Source: Rhodospirillales bacterium (lineage in GTDB: Bacteria > Pseudomonadota > Alphaproteobacteria > SMXQ01). From it: 64,000 bases of DNA. The notes below the pieces were generated by a model. It searched no databases. It was given only the letters and a program-made list of their open reading frames with translations, and had not been told where the DNA came from. Both the position numbers and the translations under genes were made by a program. Location of the stretch: assembly GCA_018666775.1 (NCBI GenBank), contig JABIXC010000010.1:62001-126000 (forward strand), in the 5' to 3' direction. Positions 33,179 through 42,541 of this stretch are shown here, in pieces; the first letter of the stretch is position 1, and every line of letters begins with the position of its first letter.

Positions 33179-34477
33179 TTATTTTTTGCAGTCCAGAGAA
33201 CGGGCTTCTTTACCATTGCCTGGATAGGCGATCTTGCACACCATGCCGATCTTGATTTTACCGCGTGATGATAATTCACCATTCAGCATGACGTCGGTGC
33301 GGGAACCCGAAATTTTAACCTTGTGTTCCTTGCCCTTGACCATGAAATACATGCGCCGGCCACCGCGTTTTTTCTTGGTGATCTTGGCGGTAACGGCGGT
33401 CATTTTTTTGGACAGGCTGGATGCAAGGCCATGTTTCTTGCGCAGGGCAATGAAATAGGCCAGTTCCTCATCGGTTGTGGCGGCCAGATCTTTTACGACC
33501 GTGTCCATGGTGGCGCCGGGGATCCAGTCAAAATCTGCGCCAAATTCAGCGCGGACGATTTTAAGAAATTTTGGATCCTTCATGACCTTGGCATAGGCGC
33601 CGCGATACATTTTCACGAATTTTTCGGGTGTGCCGGGTGGCAGGGCAATCCATTTTTCCACCGTTTGATCCCCAAGCCAGGTTTTGTAAGACCGCTTTGC
33701 GGCAGCATCCATTTTGGGCCATAACAGATCGCCCAGAACCGGCACCGTAGAGAAAGATGAACGGGCAATCATTTTGCCTTTGGCGTCGCGATTGCCCAGC
33801 TGGACAAGGGCATCCATATTGTCTTTCAAAAGCGGGCCGACGTTAAAAACGGTTTGGTTATGGACCATATCAATCTCGCCGCGTCGTGCTGCCAGCAGAA
33901 GGTCCGATGTTCCTGAATACCCCAGAACAAATTTCACATTCCAGTTCAGGAATTCCTTGCCCCAGATTGCAGCATGGCTGCCGGTGCGTTCTCCATCGAT
34001 GCCACCAAATGCCAGAACCTTTCCTTTGGTCAGGCGTCCATGCAGTTTCTTGTTGATCAAGATGATGGTGCCCAGACGCGCCGTGCCCCCAACAAACCGG
34101 TATTTGCCGGGATTATATTTGGCAGCGCGATGGCGAAGCTTGTACGGGCTGACCTGGGTCCGCGAACCGGATAACAGTGTCATGCCATCGGGCTTTACCT
34201 TGGCGAAGAAATAGTTGTTGGCTTTGATGCCGCCGCCGCCGGGAAGATTGCGAAAGATCACCTGAGGCTTGCCAGGCAGATGGTGGATCAGATATCCGCC
34301 GATGCGCCGGGCATTGGCATCGGTGCCGCCACCGGGGCGTGAATTGATGATGATCTGGACGGTTTCGCCCTTTAAGGACATATCGGCTGCGACTGCAGGC
34401 GCCATTTGGGTGCCAAAGCCAAGGGTGACCCCAAGGGCTGCCCCGGATAGCAATATTGAAAATCGTGGATAGGACAT
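33179..34477 (-). CDS. Tripartite-tricarboxylate-type (TctC/Bug) binding protein with C-terminal extension
   Basis: Exported protein of 432 residues. A signal peptide of about 31 residues (cut in AVAA) is followed by a TctC/Bug-type solute-binding fold with INSRPGGGTDANARRIG and LPGGGGIKANNYF, which normally holds a carboxylate. TctC proteins are near 320 residues; this one has about 80 more, a basic KKKRGGRRM linker and a small beta-rich tail with two cysteines (MVCKIAY and LDCKK). No TctA/TctB membrane partners are nearby, so its transporter is elsewhere or it has another use. Confidence 0.82.
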   Translation of the reverse strand: MSYPRFSILLSGAALGVTLGFGTQMAPAVAADMSLKGETVQIIINSRPGGGTDANARRIGGYLIHHLPGKPQVIFRNLPGGGGIKANNYFFAKVKPDGMTLLSGSRTQVSPYKLRHRAAKYNPGKYRFVGGTARLGTIILINKKLHGRLTKGKVLAFGGIDGERTGSHAAIWGKEFLNWNVKFVLGYSGTSDLLLAARRGEIDMVHNQTVFNVGPLLKDNMDALVQLGNRDAKGKMIARSSFSTVPVLGDLLWPKMDAAAKRSYKTWLGDQTVEKWIALPPGTPEKFVKMYRGAYAKVMKDPKFLKIVRAEFGADFDWIPGATMDTVVKDLAATTDEELAYFIALRKKHGLASSLSKKMTAVTAKITKKKRGGRRMYFMVKGKEHKVKISGSRTDVMLNGELSSRGKIKIGMVCKIAYPGNGKEARSLDCKK

Positions 34478-34591
34478 AGATATTTCTCCCTGTTAAAAAA
34501 TACATTTTTATTTTTATGGGTGACAGCGTACGCAAGTTTTACCCCTGAGAGCAAGACTCCCGTTTGCGTATGGGGCTACTTGGTCAGGGGC

Positions 34592-34993
34592 TTAGTACGG
34601 GGTGTAGGACTTTTCTTCGACCAAGGCTGAACCCAGTGCTTCGTTGATTTGGCGCTTTAGGGCTGCGCGTTTGTCGTTGGTGCGATAGACGGCGCGAGCA
34701 AGGGAAATGAAGGTATCGCTGAAATCCTTGGCGCGTTCGCAGTCACGGATATCATCTTCGATCACCCAAAGTGCCTCATTGACCGATTTCAGGTCTGCGC
34801 GAAGGGTGGTGATGGGTTCGCTGTCTGGAATCTTTGCCGCCGCAATTGCTGCCAGTTCAACCTGTTCGATCTGCACGTTGGCCCGTTTGGCGGCGTCGTC
34901 TATGCGGTCCAGTTTGATTTCAAGAATGGTTAGCCGATCAAGCAATTCCCCCGGTGCGATGGGAATGGTGATAGCAGCAGTTGCATCGGCCAT
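34592..34993 (-). CDS. DUF6165 family protein
   Basis: Protein of 133 residues, highly helical: ITIPIAPGELLDRLTILEIK, then a coiled region with DIRDCERAKDFSDTFISLARAVYRTND. This matches DUF6165, a family without assigned function that commonly sits next to TPR or sugar-nucleotide genes. Start is ATG 34993; a TTG at 35032 would add an unlikely lead. The TPR/glycosyltransferase gene is immediately upstream on the same strand. Confidence 0.8.
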   Translation of the reverse strand: MADATAAITIPIAPGELLDRLTILEIKLDRIDDAAKRANVQIEQVELAAIAAAKIPDSEPITTLRADLKSVNEALWVIEDDIRDCERAKDFSDTFISLARAVYRTNDKRAALKRQINEALGSALVEEKSYTPY

Positions 34994-35042
34994 GATATTA
35001 TCGCGCGCAAAGCGCCTCTTTGATGGTTGCAAACACGCCCTG

Positions 35043-36662
35043 TCAGTCGCCGGGGCTTGTTTGGCGGTGAAGGGTCATGGTGGGATACCAGACACAGGCT
35101 GATCCCTCAAGCCCCCAACGCCAATCTGGCACATGGGCCAATGCCACATGGACCGGTTTCCCCATCGCACCTGCCAGGTGGGCAAGGGCGGTATCGGATG
35201 TCACAACACAATCAAGACCACCCATGATGGCTGCCGTTTCCATAAAGGCACCACCTTCAGCATCAATGTTGGTGCCAAGATCAACAAAGGGCAGCGCTGA
35301 TGGCCAATCTTTTATTTGTTCTGTGCCTTCGCCTTTTTGTAGCCCAATCAGGGTAACGCCGGGCATTTTTGCCAGGGATTCAAAATGATGCAGGGGAATG
35401 GAGCGTTCCCGATCCAAACGGTAGTCCTGATTGCCCTGCCAGGCGATGCCGACCTTCAGCCCGTCTATGTGTGCAAGTGGATTATGATCCGGCTTTGCCG
35501 ATAGATAGGTATCCTGTGCCAAACTGGCGCCATCGAGTTTCAGGATGTGGGGGATGCTCATCATTGGGACAAAGGCATCGAATGGGGGTGGGGGATCGTT
35601 CAGATCACAGGTTTCGTCCACCCCGGCCATGGCACCGATAATGGGCAGCATGGGTTTTGGCCCCTGATAAATCACGTGCCCGCCAAGGGCCTTGGCATAG
35701 GCTGCAAAGCGCATGAATTGCAGGGCATCGCCAAAGCCCTGTTCATGGAGGATTAAAAGCCGCGCGCCTTCAAGGGAGGTGCCGTTCCAAATCGGCTGAT
35801 CGGGTTCTGCCAAACCATAGCTGGGCATTTTCCGGCGCCATTCATATTCGGCCCAGCCTGTGGCCCAATTTTCGCCCATCAATTGTGCCAATCCAAGATT
35901 CCAGTGGGCTTCTGCGTCGGTAGGGGAAAGCCTGGTGGCAGTTTCCAGATGGGTGATGGCCCCTGCCAGATTGCCCGTTTGTCTCAGGGCAGCGCCCAAA
36001 TTCATATGGGCACTCAAATGGGTAGGGTTGAGGGACAGGGCGTGATTGTAGCAGGTGATGGCGCCTGCGGTATCGTTATCGGCCATGCGGGCATTGGCCA
36101 GATTGTAGTGAAACCCCGGCTCATTGGGTGTGATGGCGATGGCCTTTAAAAAGGCCGCAAAGGCCCCATCAAAATCACCACGTTCGCGGTGAACCAGACC
36201 CAGATTAGACCAGCCAGCAGCAAATTCAGGATCAAGAATGACGGCGCGGGAAAGATGATCTGCGGCATCATCATAGTGGCCCAGGCGTTTCAGGACATTG
36301 CCAAGGTTGGAAAGGGTCAGGGGGCGTTTGGGGTCTTGGGCCAGTGCCGCTTTGTAGCGTGCAACAGCTTCTTCCAATTGACCAAGGCCCGCCAAAATAT
36401 GCCCGGCAGAATGCAGATAGTCAGCCCCATCGGGGGCAAGCTTTAGGGCCTTTTCCACCAGTTGCAGCGCACGCTGTCCCCGGCCCTTGTCCAGGGTGGC
36501 AAGGGCCAAAAGATGCAGGGCCCCATGGTTCTTTGGGTCTCGCGACAGCACGCGTCGATAGGCCGCTTCGGCTTTGGCAATATTGCCTGCGCGATGATGG
36601 AAAAGCCCCGCCTCTAGTGGGTCGGGCCTTTTAGCGATTGTGATTTCTTGCCTGACTGTCAT
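35043..36662 (-). CDS. TPR protein with GT9-like C-terminal domain
   Basis: Protein of 539 residues. The N-terminal half (about 15-260) consists of seven or so tetratricopeptide repeats (for example ALHLLALATLDKG, TLSNLGNVLKRLGHYDDAADH, AHMNLGAALRQTGN). The C-terminal half resembles the heptosyltransferase/GT9-like domain of Flr/TPR proteins (RLLILHEQGFGDALQFMRF, KVGIAWQGNQDYRLDRERS, DCVVTSDTALAHLAGAMGKPV). The latter motif is the nucleotide-sugar site. A soluble glycosyltransferase acting on protein or surface glycan is likely. It is paired with DUF6165. Confidence 0.85.
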   Translation of the reverse strand: MTVRQEITIAKRPDPLEAGLFHHRAGNIAKAEAAYRRVLSRDPKNHGALHLLALATLDKGRGQRALQLVEKALKLAPDGADYLHSAGHILAGLGQLEEAVARYKAALAQDPKRPLTLSNLGNVLKRLGHYDDAADHLSRAVILDPEFAAGWSNLGLVHRERGDFDGAFAAFLKAIAITPNEPGFHYNLANARMADNDTAGAITCYNHALSLNPTHLSAHMNLGAALRQTGNLAGAITHLETATRLSPTDAEAHWNLGLAQLMGENWATGWAEYEWRRKMPSYGLAEPDQPIWNGTSLEGARLLILHEQGFGDALQFMRFAAYAKALGGHVIYQGPKPMLPIIGAMAGVDETCDLNDPPPPFDAFVPMMSIPHILKLDGASLAQDTYLSAKPDHNPLAHIDGLKVGIAWQGNQDYRLDRERSIPLHHFESLAKMPGVTLIGLQKGEGTEQIKDWPSALPFVDLGTNIDAEGGAFMETAAIMGGLDCVVTSDTALAHLAGAMGKPVHVALAHVPDWRWGLEGSACVWYPTMTLHRQTSPGD

Positions 36663-36849
36663 GGGGGACAGGATAGAGGGTAGAGGTTTACGAAAACTTT
36701 ACCTTAATCGATCCAGCATCATTTTGCCCCCGATTAGAGGCTAAATGACATCCCAAACCCCCGATACGCATAAGAATATGACAGCGCTGCGGGGACGGGC
36801 TAATCTGGGGACATCATATGAAGACGGGTAAGGGAATACTGGGGGAATC

Positions 36850-39060
36850 GTGGGCAAGATCATCAAAAAAACAGGGTTTACGCTGGCCATTTTTTTAATG
36901 GCCGCATGTGTCGTTGCGGCCACGCCGCGTGCCGCCAAGGCCGCAGATCAAGGTTCTGCTCAGGCGGTTCCAATTAGCGAACTGGAAACCCTTGCCCAAA
37001 CCCTTGAAAATGATGGGGAGCGCAAGAAATTCATTGCCACGTTGAAAGGCTTGATTGCCACCCAAAAAACCGGGTCGGCAAAACCCAATATTGCCAAGGA
37101 TCTGAGCGGGCGCGTTGCGGGGGCGATATCTGGCCATCTTTTGGCGCTTGGCAATCGTGTTGTCGGTGTTGTGGGGGTTCTTGAAGATGTGCCTGATCTG
37201 ATCCCCTGGGCAAAACGCTGGGCAACGGATGAGTCCAAACGCAATCGCCTGTTCGGGGTTGTCTGGCACTTTCTGGTGATCGTCGCTGCGGGTATGGCGG
37301 GCCAGTATGTGTTCCGTTTCTTGACGGGCCATTGGCGCAAAGGCGTGGAAACTGATACGGGCACGGAAATAGCGGGCAGGGTATGGCGGTTTGTTCTGCG
37401 CACGGTCCTGCTGTTTGCCAATGCGGTTGCCTATGGTGCGGGTGCGTATGGCGCGTTGGTGCTTTTGCCCATGACCGGTGTTGCCCATCAGGTGCTTTTT
37501 GTCGGGGCCAGTTCATTCTTTGTGGCCAAGATGATTTTGGCAGCAACCAGAACGGCGGTATCGCCTGGCCTTGCTTTGTTGCGACCCATCCCAATTTCAG
37601 ATGAAACGGCAAACTATCTTTATATCTGGGCGCGGCGTTTGGTCCGCATCTTTGTCTATGCATTTTTTCTGCTCGAAGCGGTGCGCCTTGTTGGCTTGCC
37701 AGCGCCGGCATATGAATCGCTTCTTTATCTTTTGGGATTTGTTCTGGCGGGCTTTGTTGTGGTGTTCGTGTTGCAAAACCGAATGGCGGCTGCGACGGCC
37801 ATTCGGGGCGATGCAGAAGGTGCCTATGGGGGCTTGCGTGCGCGGATCGCTGCCACGTGGCATTTGTTTGCCATTGGGTATGTCATGGCCGTTTATCTGG
37901 TGTGGCTGTTCAAGGTGGCGGGCGGTTTTGAATTTCTGATTTCAGCAACCCTGTGGACGGCCATTCTTGTTGTCGGTGCCAAGCTTGCGATTCTTGGGAC
38001 GGAACGTGCGACCACGCATTTATTTGCCATCAGCGATGATCTGGACAGTCGTTTTCCGGGCCTTAAAACGCGGGCGAATCGCTATGTGCCAGTGTTGAAC
38101 AAGATCATTGCCTGGGTTGTTTCTATCGGTGCGGGATTGATCGTTCTCGATGTCTGGGGGGTGGATACGCTGGGATGGCTAGCCTCAGAAGAGGGCACAG
38201 TGGTGATTGGAAAATCGGTCACTGTGGCGATCATTCTGTTGATGGCCTTTGTCGCCTGGGAAGGGTTGAACCTTGCTATTGGGCGCTATCTTGATGGCAT
38301 CGACGATAACATTAAGGGGGCGGCCCGGGCGCGGACCTTGTTGCCCTTGATGCGCACCACGGCGGCCATTGTTATTTTGCTGCTGACCGTGCTGGTGGTC
38401 TTGTCAGAGATTGGCGTGAACATCGGGCCGTTGCTGGCGGGTGCCGGGGTCTTTGGTCTTGCCATCGGGTTTGGATCACAAAAGCTGGTCCAGGATGTCA
38501 TCACCGGATTGTTTATCTTGATCGAAGACACCTTGGCCATTGGTGATGTTGTGCGGTTTGATTCAGACCACGCAGGCACCGTAGAGGCCTTATCGATCCG
38601 TTCCGTGTGTCTGCGCGATCTGGCGGGCAATGTGCACACGCTGCCGTTTTCTGAGGTGAAGACCATCCTGAACATGACCAAGGACTGGTCTTATTATGCG
38701 CTGGACGTCGGTGTTGGGTATCGTGAAAACGTTGATCATGTGATCACTGTCTTGAAAGAAATCGGTGACGATCTGAAGGCCGATCCTGAATTTGGGGTTC
38801 ACATGTTGGAAAGCATTGATGTTTTGGGGCTTGATCAATTCGGTGATTCGGCGGTGATTATCAAAGCCCGCATCAAAACCAAACCCTTGCAGCAGTGGAT
38901 TGTTGGGCGCGAATTTAACCGCCGAATGAAAGAACGGTTTGATGCGGAAAACATCGAAATCCCATTCCCCCACCAGACCATTTATTTCGGCGAAGATCGC
39001 GATGGCAATGCACCACCTGCCAATGTTGCGATGAAGCCAACGCCGCCGGAATCCAGCTAA
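36850..39060 (+). CDS. Large MscS-type mechanosensitive channel
   Basis: Protein of 736 residues. A signal peptide (cut near AAKA) precedes a periplasmic helical region of about 100 residues, then roughly ten membrane helices, then the MscS core: pore helix GVFGLAIGFGSQKLVQDV, beta domain IEDTLAIGDVVRFD and a C-terminal mixed domain with DVGVGYREN. Opens under membrane tension to release osmolytes. GTG start with GGGGG 4 bases upstream. The N-terminal extension places it with the long YnaI/YbdG/MscK-like subgroup. It stands alone. Confidence 0.9.
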   Translation: MGKIIKKTGFTLAIFLMAACVVAATPRAAKAADQGSAQAVPISELETLAQTLENDGERKKFIATLKGLIATQKTGSAKPNIAKDLSGRVAGAISGHLLALGNRVVGVVGVLEDVPDLIPWAKRWATDESKRNRLFGVVWHFLVIVAAGMAGQYVFRFLTGHWRKGVETDTGTEIAGRVWRFVLRTVLLFANAVAYGAGAYGALVLLPMTGVAHQVLFVGASSFFVAKMILAATRTAVSPGLALLRPIPISDETANYLYIWARRLVRIFVYAFFLLEAVRLVGLPAPAYESLLYLLGFVLAGFVVVFVLQNRMAAATAIRGDAEGAYGGLRARIAATWHLFAIGYVMAVYLVWLFKVAGGFEFLISATLWTAILVVGAKLAILGTERATTHLFAISDDLDSRFPGLKTRANRYVPVLNKIIAWVVSIGAGLIVLDVWGVDTLGWLASEEGTVVIGKSVTVAIILLMAFVAWEGLNLAIGRYLDGIDDNIKGAARARTLLPLMRTTAAIVILLLTVLVVLSEIGVNIGPLLAGAGVFGLAIGFGSQKLVQDVITGLFILIEDTLAIGDVVRFDSDHAGTVEALSIRSVCLRDLAGNVHTLPFSEVKTILNMTKDWSYYALDVGVGYRENVDHVITVLKEIGDDLKADPEFGVHMLESIDVLGLDQFGDSAVIIKARIKTKPLQQWIVGREFNRRMKERFDAENIEIPFPHQTIYFGEDRDGNAPPANVAMKPTPPESS

Positions 39061-39068
39061 CGTCGGCT

Positions 39069-39752
39069 TTATTCTGTATCTTCTGAATTTTTGGCGAGTG
39101 CGCGCATGGCCACGTCTCGGGAAAATCCGGCCCGTGCCATCGCGCCCATATCGCGGGTTTCCTGGTCTTTGATCTTGTCACGTTCTGCCAAGGCGCGGTG
39201 TCTTTCAGGGCTGCGCCAGGGGCCTAGGCGGCGGCGTTTGGCATATCGAATTGCGGCGGCAATGTCGGGGTTTTCATCCATGCCATCAGCAATCAGGCGT
39301 TCGCGCAACGCATTAAGGGCATGGTCAATATCTTCGGGGTCTACCCCCTTTTCCCGTAACCGGCCTGAAATTAGGCGAAGTGAGCTGCCCCGGCGATACA
39401 GGGTTTCGGTGCGGGCAATGGCATAGGTTCGATCATCCAAAAGCCCCACTTCGCGGTAGCGGGCAATCAGTTCCTTGACCATTTCAATGCCAATATCGGG
39501 ATCTGCTTCATGGAAATTGGCGGAACGATAGACGCGGCGAATTAAAACCCGTTCCAGGGATTTGGCCGTTGCCTGAAACCGCTCCAGATACCAAAGCGCC
39601 ACATTCTCTAAATGGCTCATGGTTATCTTGCGCGGGTTTTTGCGCTTGCGGTCGGCACGCTTTGGCCCGGTTTCTTTGCCGTTATCTTCACCGCCATCTG
39701 TGTTGTCTTCGCCATTTTCCATGGGCAAAGCATGGCAGGCTTGCCAGCGCAT
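39069..39752 (-). CDS. recX: RecX-family regulator of RecA
   Basis: Protein of 227 residues with the helical RecX repeats: KITMSHLENVALWYLERFQATAKSLERVLIRRVYR and downstream LLDDRTYAIARTETLYRRGSSLRLISGRLREKGV. RecX inhibits RecA filament growth. The N-terminus is acidic then basic (DNTDGGEDNGKETGPKRADRKRKNPRK). The start is uncertain: ATG 39752 or 39719. No recA in the window. It ends 8 bases from the convergent MscS gene. Confidence 0.85.
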   Translation of the reverse strand: MRWQACHALPMENGEDNTDGGEDNGKETGPKRADRKRKNPRKITMSHLENVALWYLERFQATAKSLERVLIRRVYRSANFHEADPDIGIEMVKELIARYREVGLLDDRTYAIARTETLYRRGSSLRLISGRLREKGVDPEDIDHALNALRERLIADGMDENPDIAAAIRYAKRRRLGPWRSPERHRALAERDKIKDQETRDMGAMARAGFSRDVAMRALAKNSEDTE

Positions 39753-39804
39753 GTCATCCCGCCTTAGGATCGCCCGCCCCGATCACATGTCTTGCAGGAA
39801 TTTT

Positions 39805-40635
39805 ATGAGCCCCGATCAATTTTCACCAAACCCGCTCCAACAGGCCCATCCGGGTCCCCGTCCTATGGGTCGGGTCAACTGGCGTGGCATGTGGTCTTTG
39901 TATTGCAAAGAAGTGATGCGCTTCATGGCGGTTTATGTTCAGACCGTGGCGGCACCCATTGTGACCACGCTTTTGTTTTTGGCAATTTTTTCTCTGGCGT
40001 TGGGCCGCGCACTGACGGTGGTGGGCGGGGTGCCCTTCATTGAATTTCTGGCACCCGGTTTGATCATGATGTCGATCATCCAGAACAGCTTTGCCAATAC
40101 ATCGTCATCTATTGTGATGTCGAAAATGCAGGGCAACATCGTCGATGCCATCATGGCACCCTTGTCGCCTTTGGAATTGACCATCGGTTACGGGCTGGGC
40201 GGCATGACCCGGGGCTTGGTGGTGGGCATGGTGGTCATGGCGGGGATGGCGATTTTTGTGCCGTTCCATATCCATTCTCTGGTGCATCTGGTTTTTTATT
40301 CGGTTCTGGCGGCACTGATGCTGTCGCTTTTGGGGGCCATTGGCGGCATCTGGGCGGAAAAGCATGAACAATCGGCCTTGCTGACCAATTTTGTGATCAC
40401 CCCCTTGGCCTTTTTGTCCGGCACGTTTTATTCCATCGATCGGTTGCCGGGCCTGTGGCATGTGGCAGCCAGACTTAACCCATTCTTCTATATGATTGAT
40501 GGGTTCCGGTACGGCTTTACCGGCCATGCCGAAGCACCGCTTTACATCGGTTATGGCATCATGATTGTTGGCAATATCGGGTTGGGCTTGATCTGCTGGG
40601 CCATGTTCCGGTCAGGCTATCGCCTCAGGACGTGA
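39805..40635 (+). CDS. ABC-2-type transporter permease (orphan)
   Basis: Membrane protein of 276 residues with about six helices. The family pattern is clear: CKEVMRFMAVYVQTVAAPIVTTLLF, EFLAPGLIMMSIIQNSFANTSSSI, and SGTFYSIDRLPGLWHVAARLNPF near the end, as in YadH-type or capsular exporter permeases. Start is ATG 39805, with AGGA 8 bases upstream; a longer frame reaches 39619 but overlaps recX. The ATPase is not encoded nearby, so it must be in another locus. Confidence 0.87.
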   Translation: MSPDQFSPNPLQQAHPGPRPMGRVNWRGMWSLYCKEVMRFMAVYVQTVAAPIVTTLLFLAIFSLALGRALTVVGGVPFIEFLAPGLIMMSIIQNSFANTSSSIVMSKMQGNIVDAIMAPLSPLELTIGYGLGGMTRGLVVGMVVMAGMAIFVPFHIHSLVHLVFYSVLAALMLSLLGAIGGIWAEKHEQSALLTNFVITPLAFLSGTFYSIDRLPGLWHVAARLNPFFYMIDGFRYGFTGHAEAPLYIGYGIMIVGNIGLGLICWAMFRSGYRLRT

Positions 40636-40647
40636 TTTAGATCGGGT

Positions 40648-41154
40648 TTAGATCACGAACGGTATCCAGCGTTTTACCCGGTCCTTGTATTCCCGATATG
40701 GATTTCCAAAACGTTTTTCAAGGCTGAGCTCATCGCCTTTTACCCGGCGTTGAAACCACACCACGTGGAAGACCAAAAGGGCAAAACCGGCAATTGAATG
40801 GAACGTCAATGCAAGACCGGTCATAAAAATCAAATGGCCAAGATACATGGGATTGCGCGTGAACCGGTAAAGCCCGGTGTTGAGAATCCGGTCAGGTGGG
40901 ATGGCAATACCGGGCCCGCCACCGCCAAGGCGTGAGCGATATCGGCCCGTCCATTTGAATTGCAAATACCCCCAAACCATCAACGCCGCCCACCACGGTG
41001 TGATGGTCCATGTTGCATCAGGCAGGGTGGCCCAGGGCAGGCTAGGCGGGGTGAGGCCATGGCGCGCCCAGGTAAGGGCCGGGATCAAAATGGGATAGAT
41101 GATAAAGGAGCGGTTGGATGTGCTACCCAGCCATTTGATGATGGGGTTGGTCAT
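40648..41154 (-). CDS. Isoprenylcysteine-type methyltransferase family protein
   Basis: Small integral membrane protein of 168 residues related to ICMT/NnrU/PEMT methyltransferases. It has about four helices; the family motif is YRFTRNPMYLGHLIFMTG and the C-terminal DELSLEKRFGNPYREYKDRVKRWIP, which line the AdoMet site. Bacterial members methylate lipids or other carboxylates. Start taken at ATG 41154, which follows AGGA by 9 bases, rather than the longer frame reaching 41451. Substrate unknown. Confidence 0.85.
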   Translation of the reverse strand: MTNPIIKWLGSTSNRSFIIYPILIPALTWARHGLTPPSLPWATLPDATWTITPWWAALMVWGYLQFKWTGRYRSRLGGGGPGIAIPPDRILNTGLYRFTRNPMYLGHLIFMTGLALTFHSIAGFALLVFHVVWFQRRVKGDELSLEKRFGNPYREYKDRVKRWIPFVI

Positions 41155-41251
41155 GCTTTTTATTCCTGATTGGTCTGATTGATCTGTGTGAACGCCTATT
41201 AAAGCATGGTTTGGATGGGGTTTGCCAATGCCCCGAACATCGCCAGTAACA

Positions 41252-41280
41252 TTGACATGGACCCCCGTTATATGGATACT
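41252..41280 (+). promoter_or_regulatory. Sigma-70 promoter for argD-argF
   Basis: Consensus -35 TTGACA (41252-41257), 17-base spacer, -10 GATACT (41275-41280). It lies 83 bases upstream of the argD GTG. Confidence 0.6.
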
Positions 41281-41302
41281 CGCCGCTTTTTTGCGCAAGG
41301 CA

Positions 41303-41330
41303 CCCTCATAGATTGATCGATTTATGAGGG
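41303..41330 (+). promoter_or_regulatory. Hairpin in the argD leader
   Basis: CCCTCATA (41303-41310) pairs with TATGAGGG (41323-41330) around a 12-base loop, 33 bases before the start codon and inside the predicted leader. No T-run follows, so it is not a terminator; a leader control element or binding site is possible. Confidence 0.35.
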
Positions 41331-41362
41331 GTTTCGCAGTTCCTGAATATAGGAGTGAAGTC

Positions 41363-42541
41363 GTGATTTCCGCCGTTATGCCCACATATGGGCGCGCCGA
41401 CATTGCATTTGAAAGAGGGGAAGGGGCATATCTCTTCACCAAAGATGGCACGCGCTATCTTGATTTTACGGCTGGCATTGCCGTGGATGCCCTTGGTCAC
41501 GCCAACCCCCGTTTGGTGGCGGCGTTGACGGAACAGGCAGGGAAACTTTGGCACACGTCCAATTTGTTTCATATCCCGGGTCAGGAGCGTTTGGGGGAAA
41601 GGCTGGTTGCGGAAACCTTTGCCGATACCGTCTTTTTCTGTAATTCCGGCAGTGAAGCCATGGAATGTGGCATCAAGACCGTGCGGTCCCATTTTGATGC
41701 CGTGGGTGATCCAGACCGTTACCGGATTATCTGTGCCAATCAGGCCTTTCACGGGCGCACGTTGGCTGCCATTGCAGCGGGCGGTCAGGAAAAATTGCTG
41801 AAAGGCTTTGATCCCGCTGTTGGTGGTTTTGATCATGTTGCATTTGGTAACCTGAATGAAACCCGCGACGCCATCGGGGACGAAACTGCGGCGATCTTGA
41901 TCGAACCCGTTCAGGGCGAAGGCGGCATCCGTCCGGCATCCGAAGATTTCCTCTGTGGCCTTCGGGAAACAGCAGATGAATATGGATTGCTTTTATTCTT
42001 TGATGAAGTTCAGTGCGGCATGGGCCGGACCGGAAAGCTGTTTGCCCATGAATGGGCAGGCATCACCCCTGATGTTATGGCCGTGGCCAAGGGCATCGGC
42101 GGCGGGTTCCCGGTTGGTGCGTGTCTGGCAACGGAAGATGCGGCCAAGGGCATGACCCTTGGCACCCATGGGTCCACCTATGGGGGCAATCCGCTGGCCA
42201 TGGCGGTGGGCAATGCGGTGTTGGATGTCATGACCGAAGACGGCTTTATGGATCACGTCCAAACCATGAGCGCGTCATTGATGGCGGGGCTGGAGAAACT
42301 GGTTGCGGCCCATCCCAAAACCTTTACGGCAGTGCGTGGCAAGGGATTGATGATCGGCATTGTCTGTGCCGGTGAACCCCGGCCCTTGATTGCCAAAATC
42401 CGCGACAACGCCATGTTGTGTCTTGCCGGTGGGGGCAATGTGATACGGCTTTTGCCACCGCTGAACATTGATGAAAGCCATATTCGCCTCGCGCTGGAGA
42501 TTCTGGATCGCACGGCAACAGAGGCGGAGGCGGCCGCATGA
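41363..42541 (+). CDS. argD: Acetylornithine aminotransferase
   Basis: PLP-dependent class-III transaminase that makes N-acetylornithine (and can act on succinyl-DAP precursor, the step between DapD and DapE). 392 residues. Visible: FCNSGSEAMECGIK, FHGRTLAAIAAGG, FDEVQCGMGRTG and the PLP lysine in AVAKGIGGGFPVGA. GTG 41363 follows AGGAG by 7 bases; ATG 41378 is an alternative. The stop overlaps the argF ATG (ATGA). Confidence 0.95.
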   Translation: MISAVMPTYGRADIAFERGEGAYLFTKDGTRYLDFTAGIAVDALGHANPRLVAALTEQAGKLWHTSNLFHIPGQERLGERLVAETFADTVFFCNSGSEAMECGIKTVRSHFDAVGDPDRYRIICANQAFHGRTLAAIAAGGQEKLLKGFDPAVGGFDHVAFGNLNETRDAIGDETAAILIEPVQGEGGIRPASEDFLCGLRETADEYGLLLFFDEVQCGMGRTGKLFAHEWAGITPDVMAVAKGIGGGFPVGACLATEDAAKGMTLGTHGSTYGGNPLAMAVGNAVLDVMTEDGFMDHVQTMSASLMAGLEKLVAAHPKTFTAVRGKGLMIGIVCAGEPRPLIAKIRDNAMLCLAGGGNVIRLLPPLNIDESHIRLALEILDRTATEAEAAA

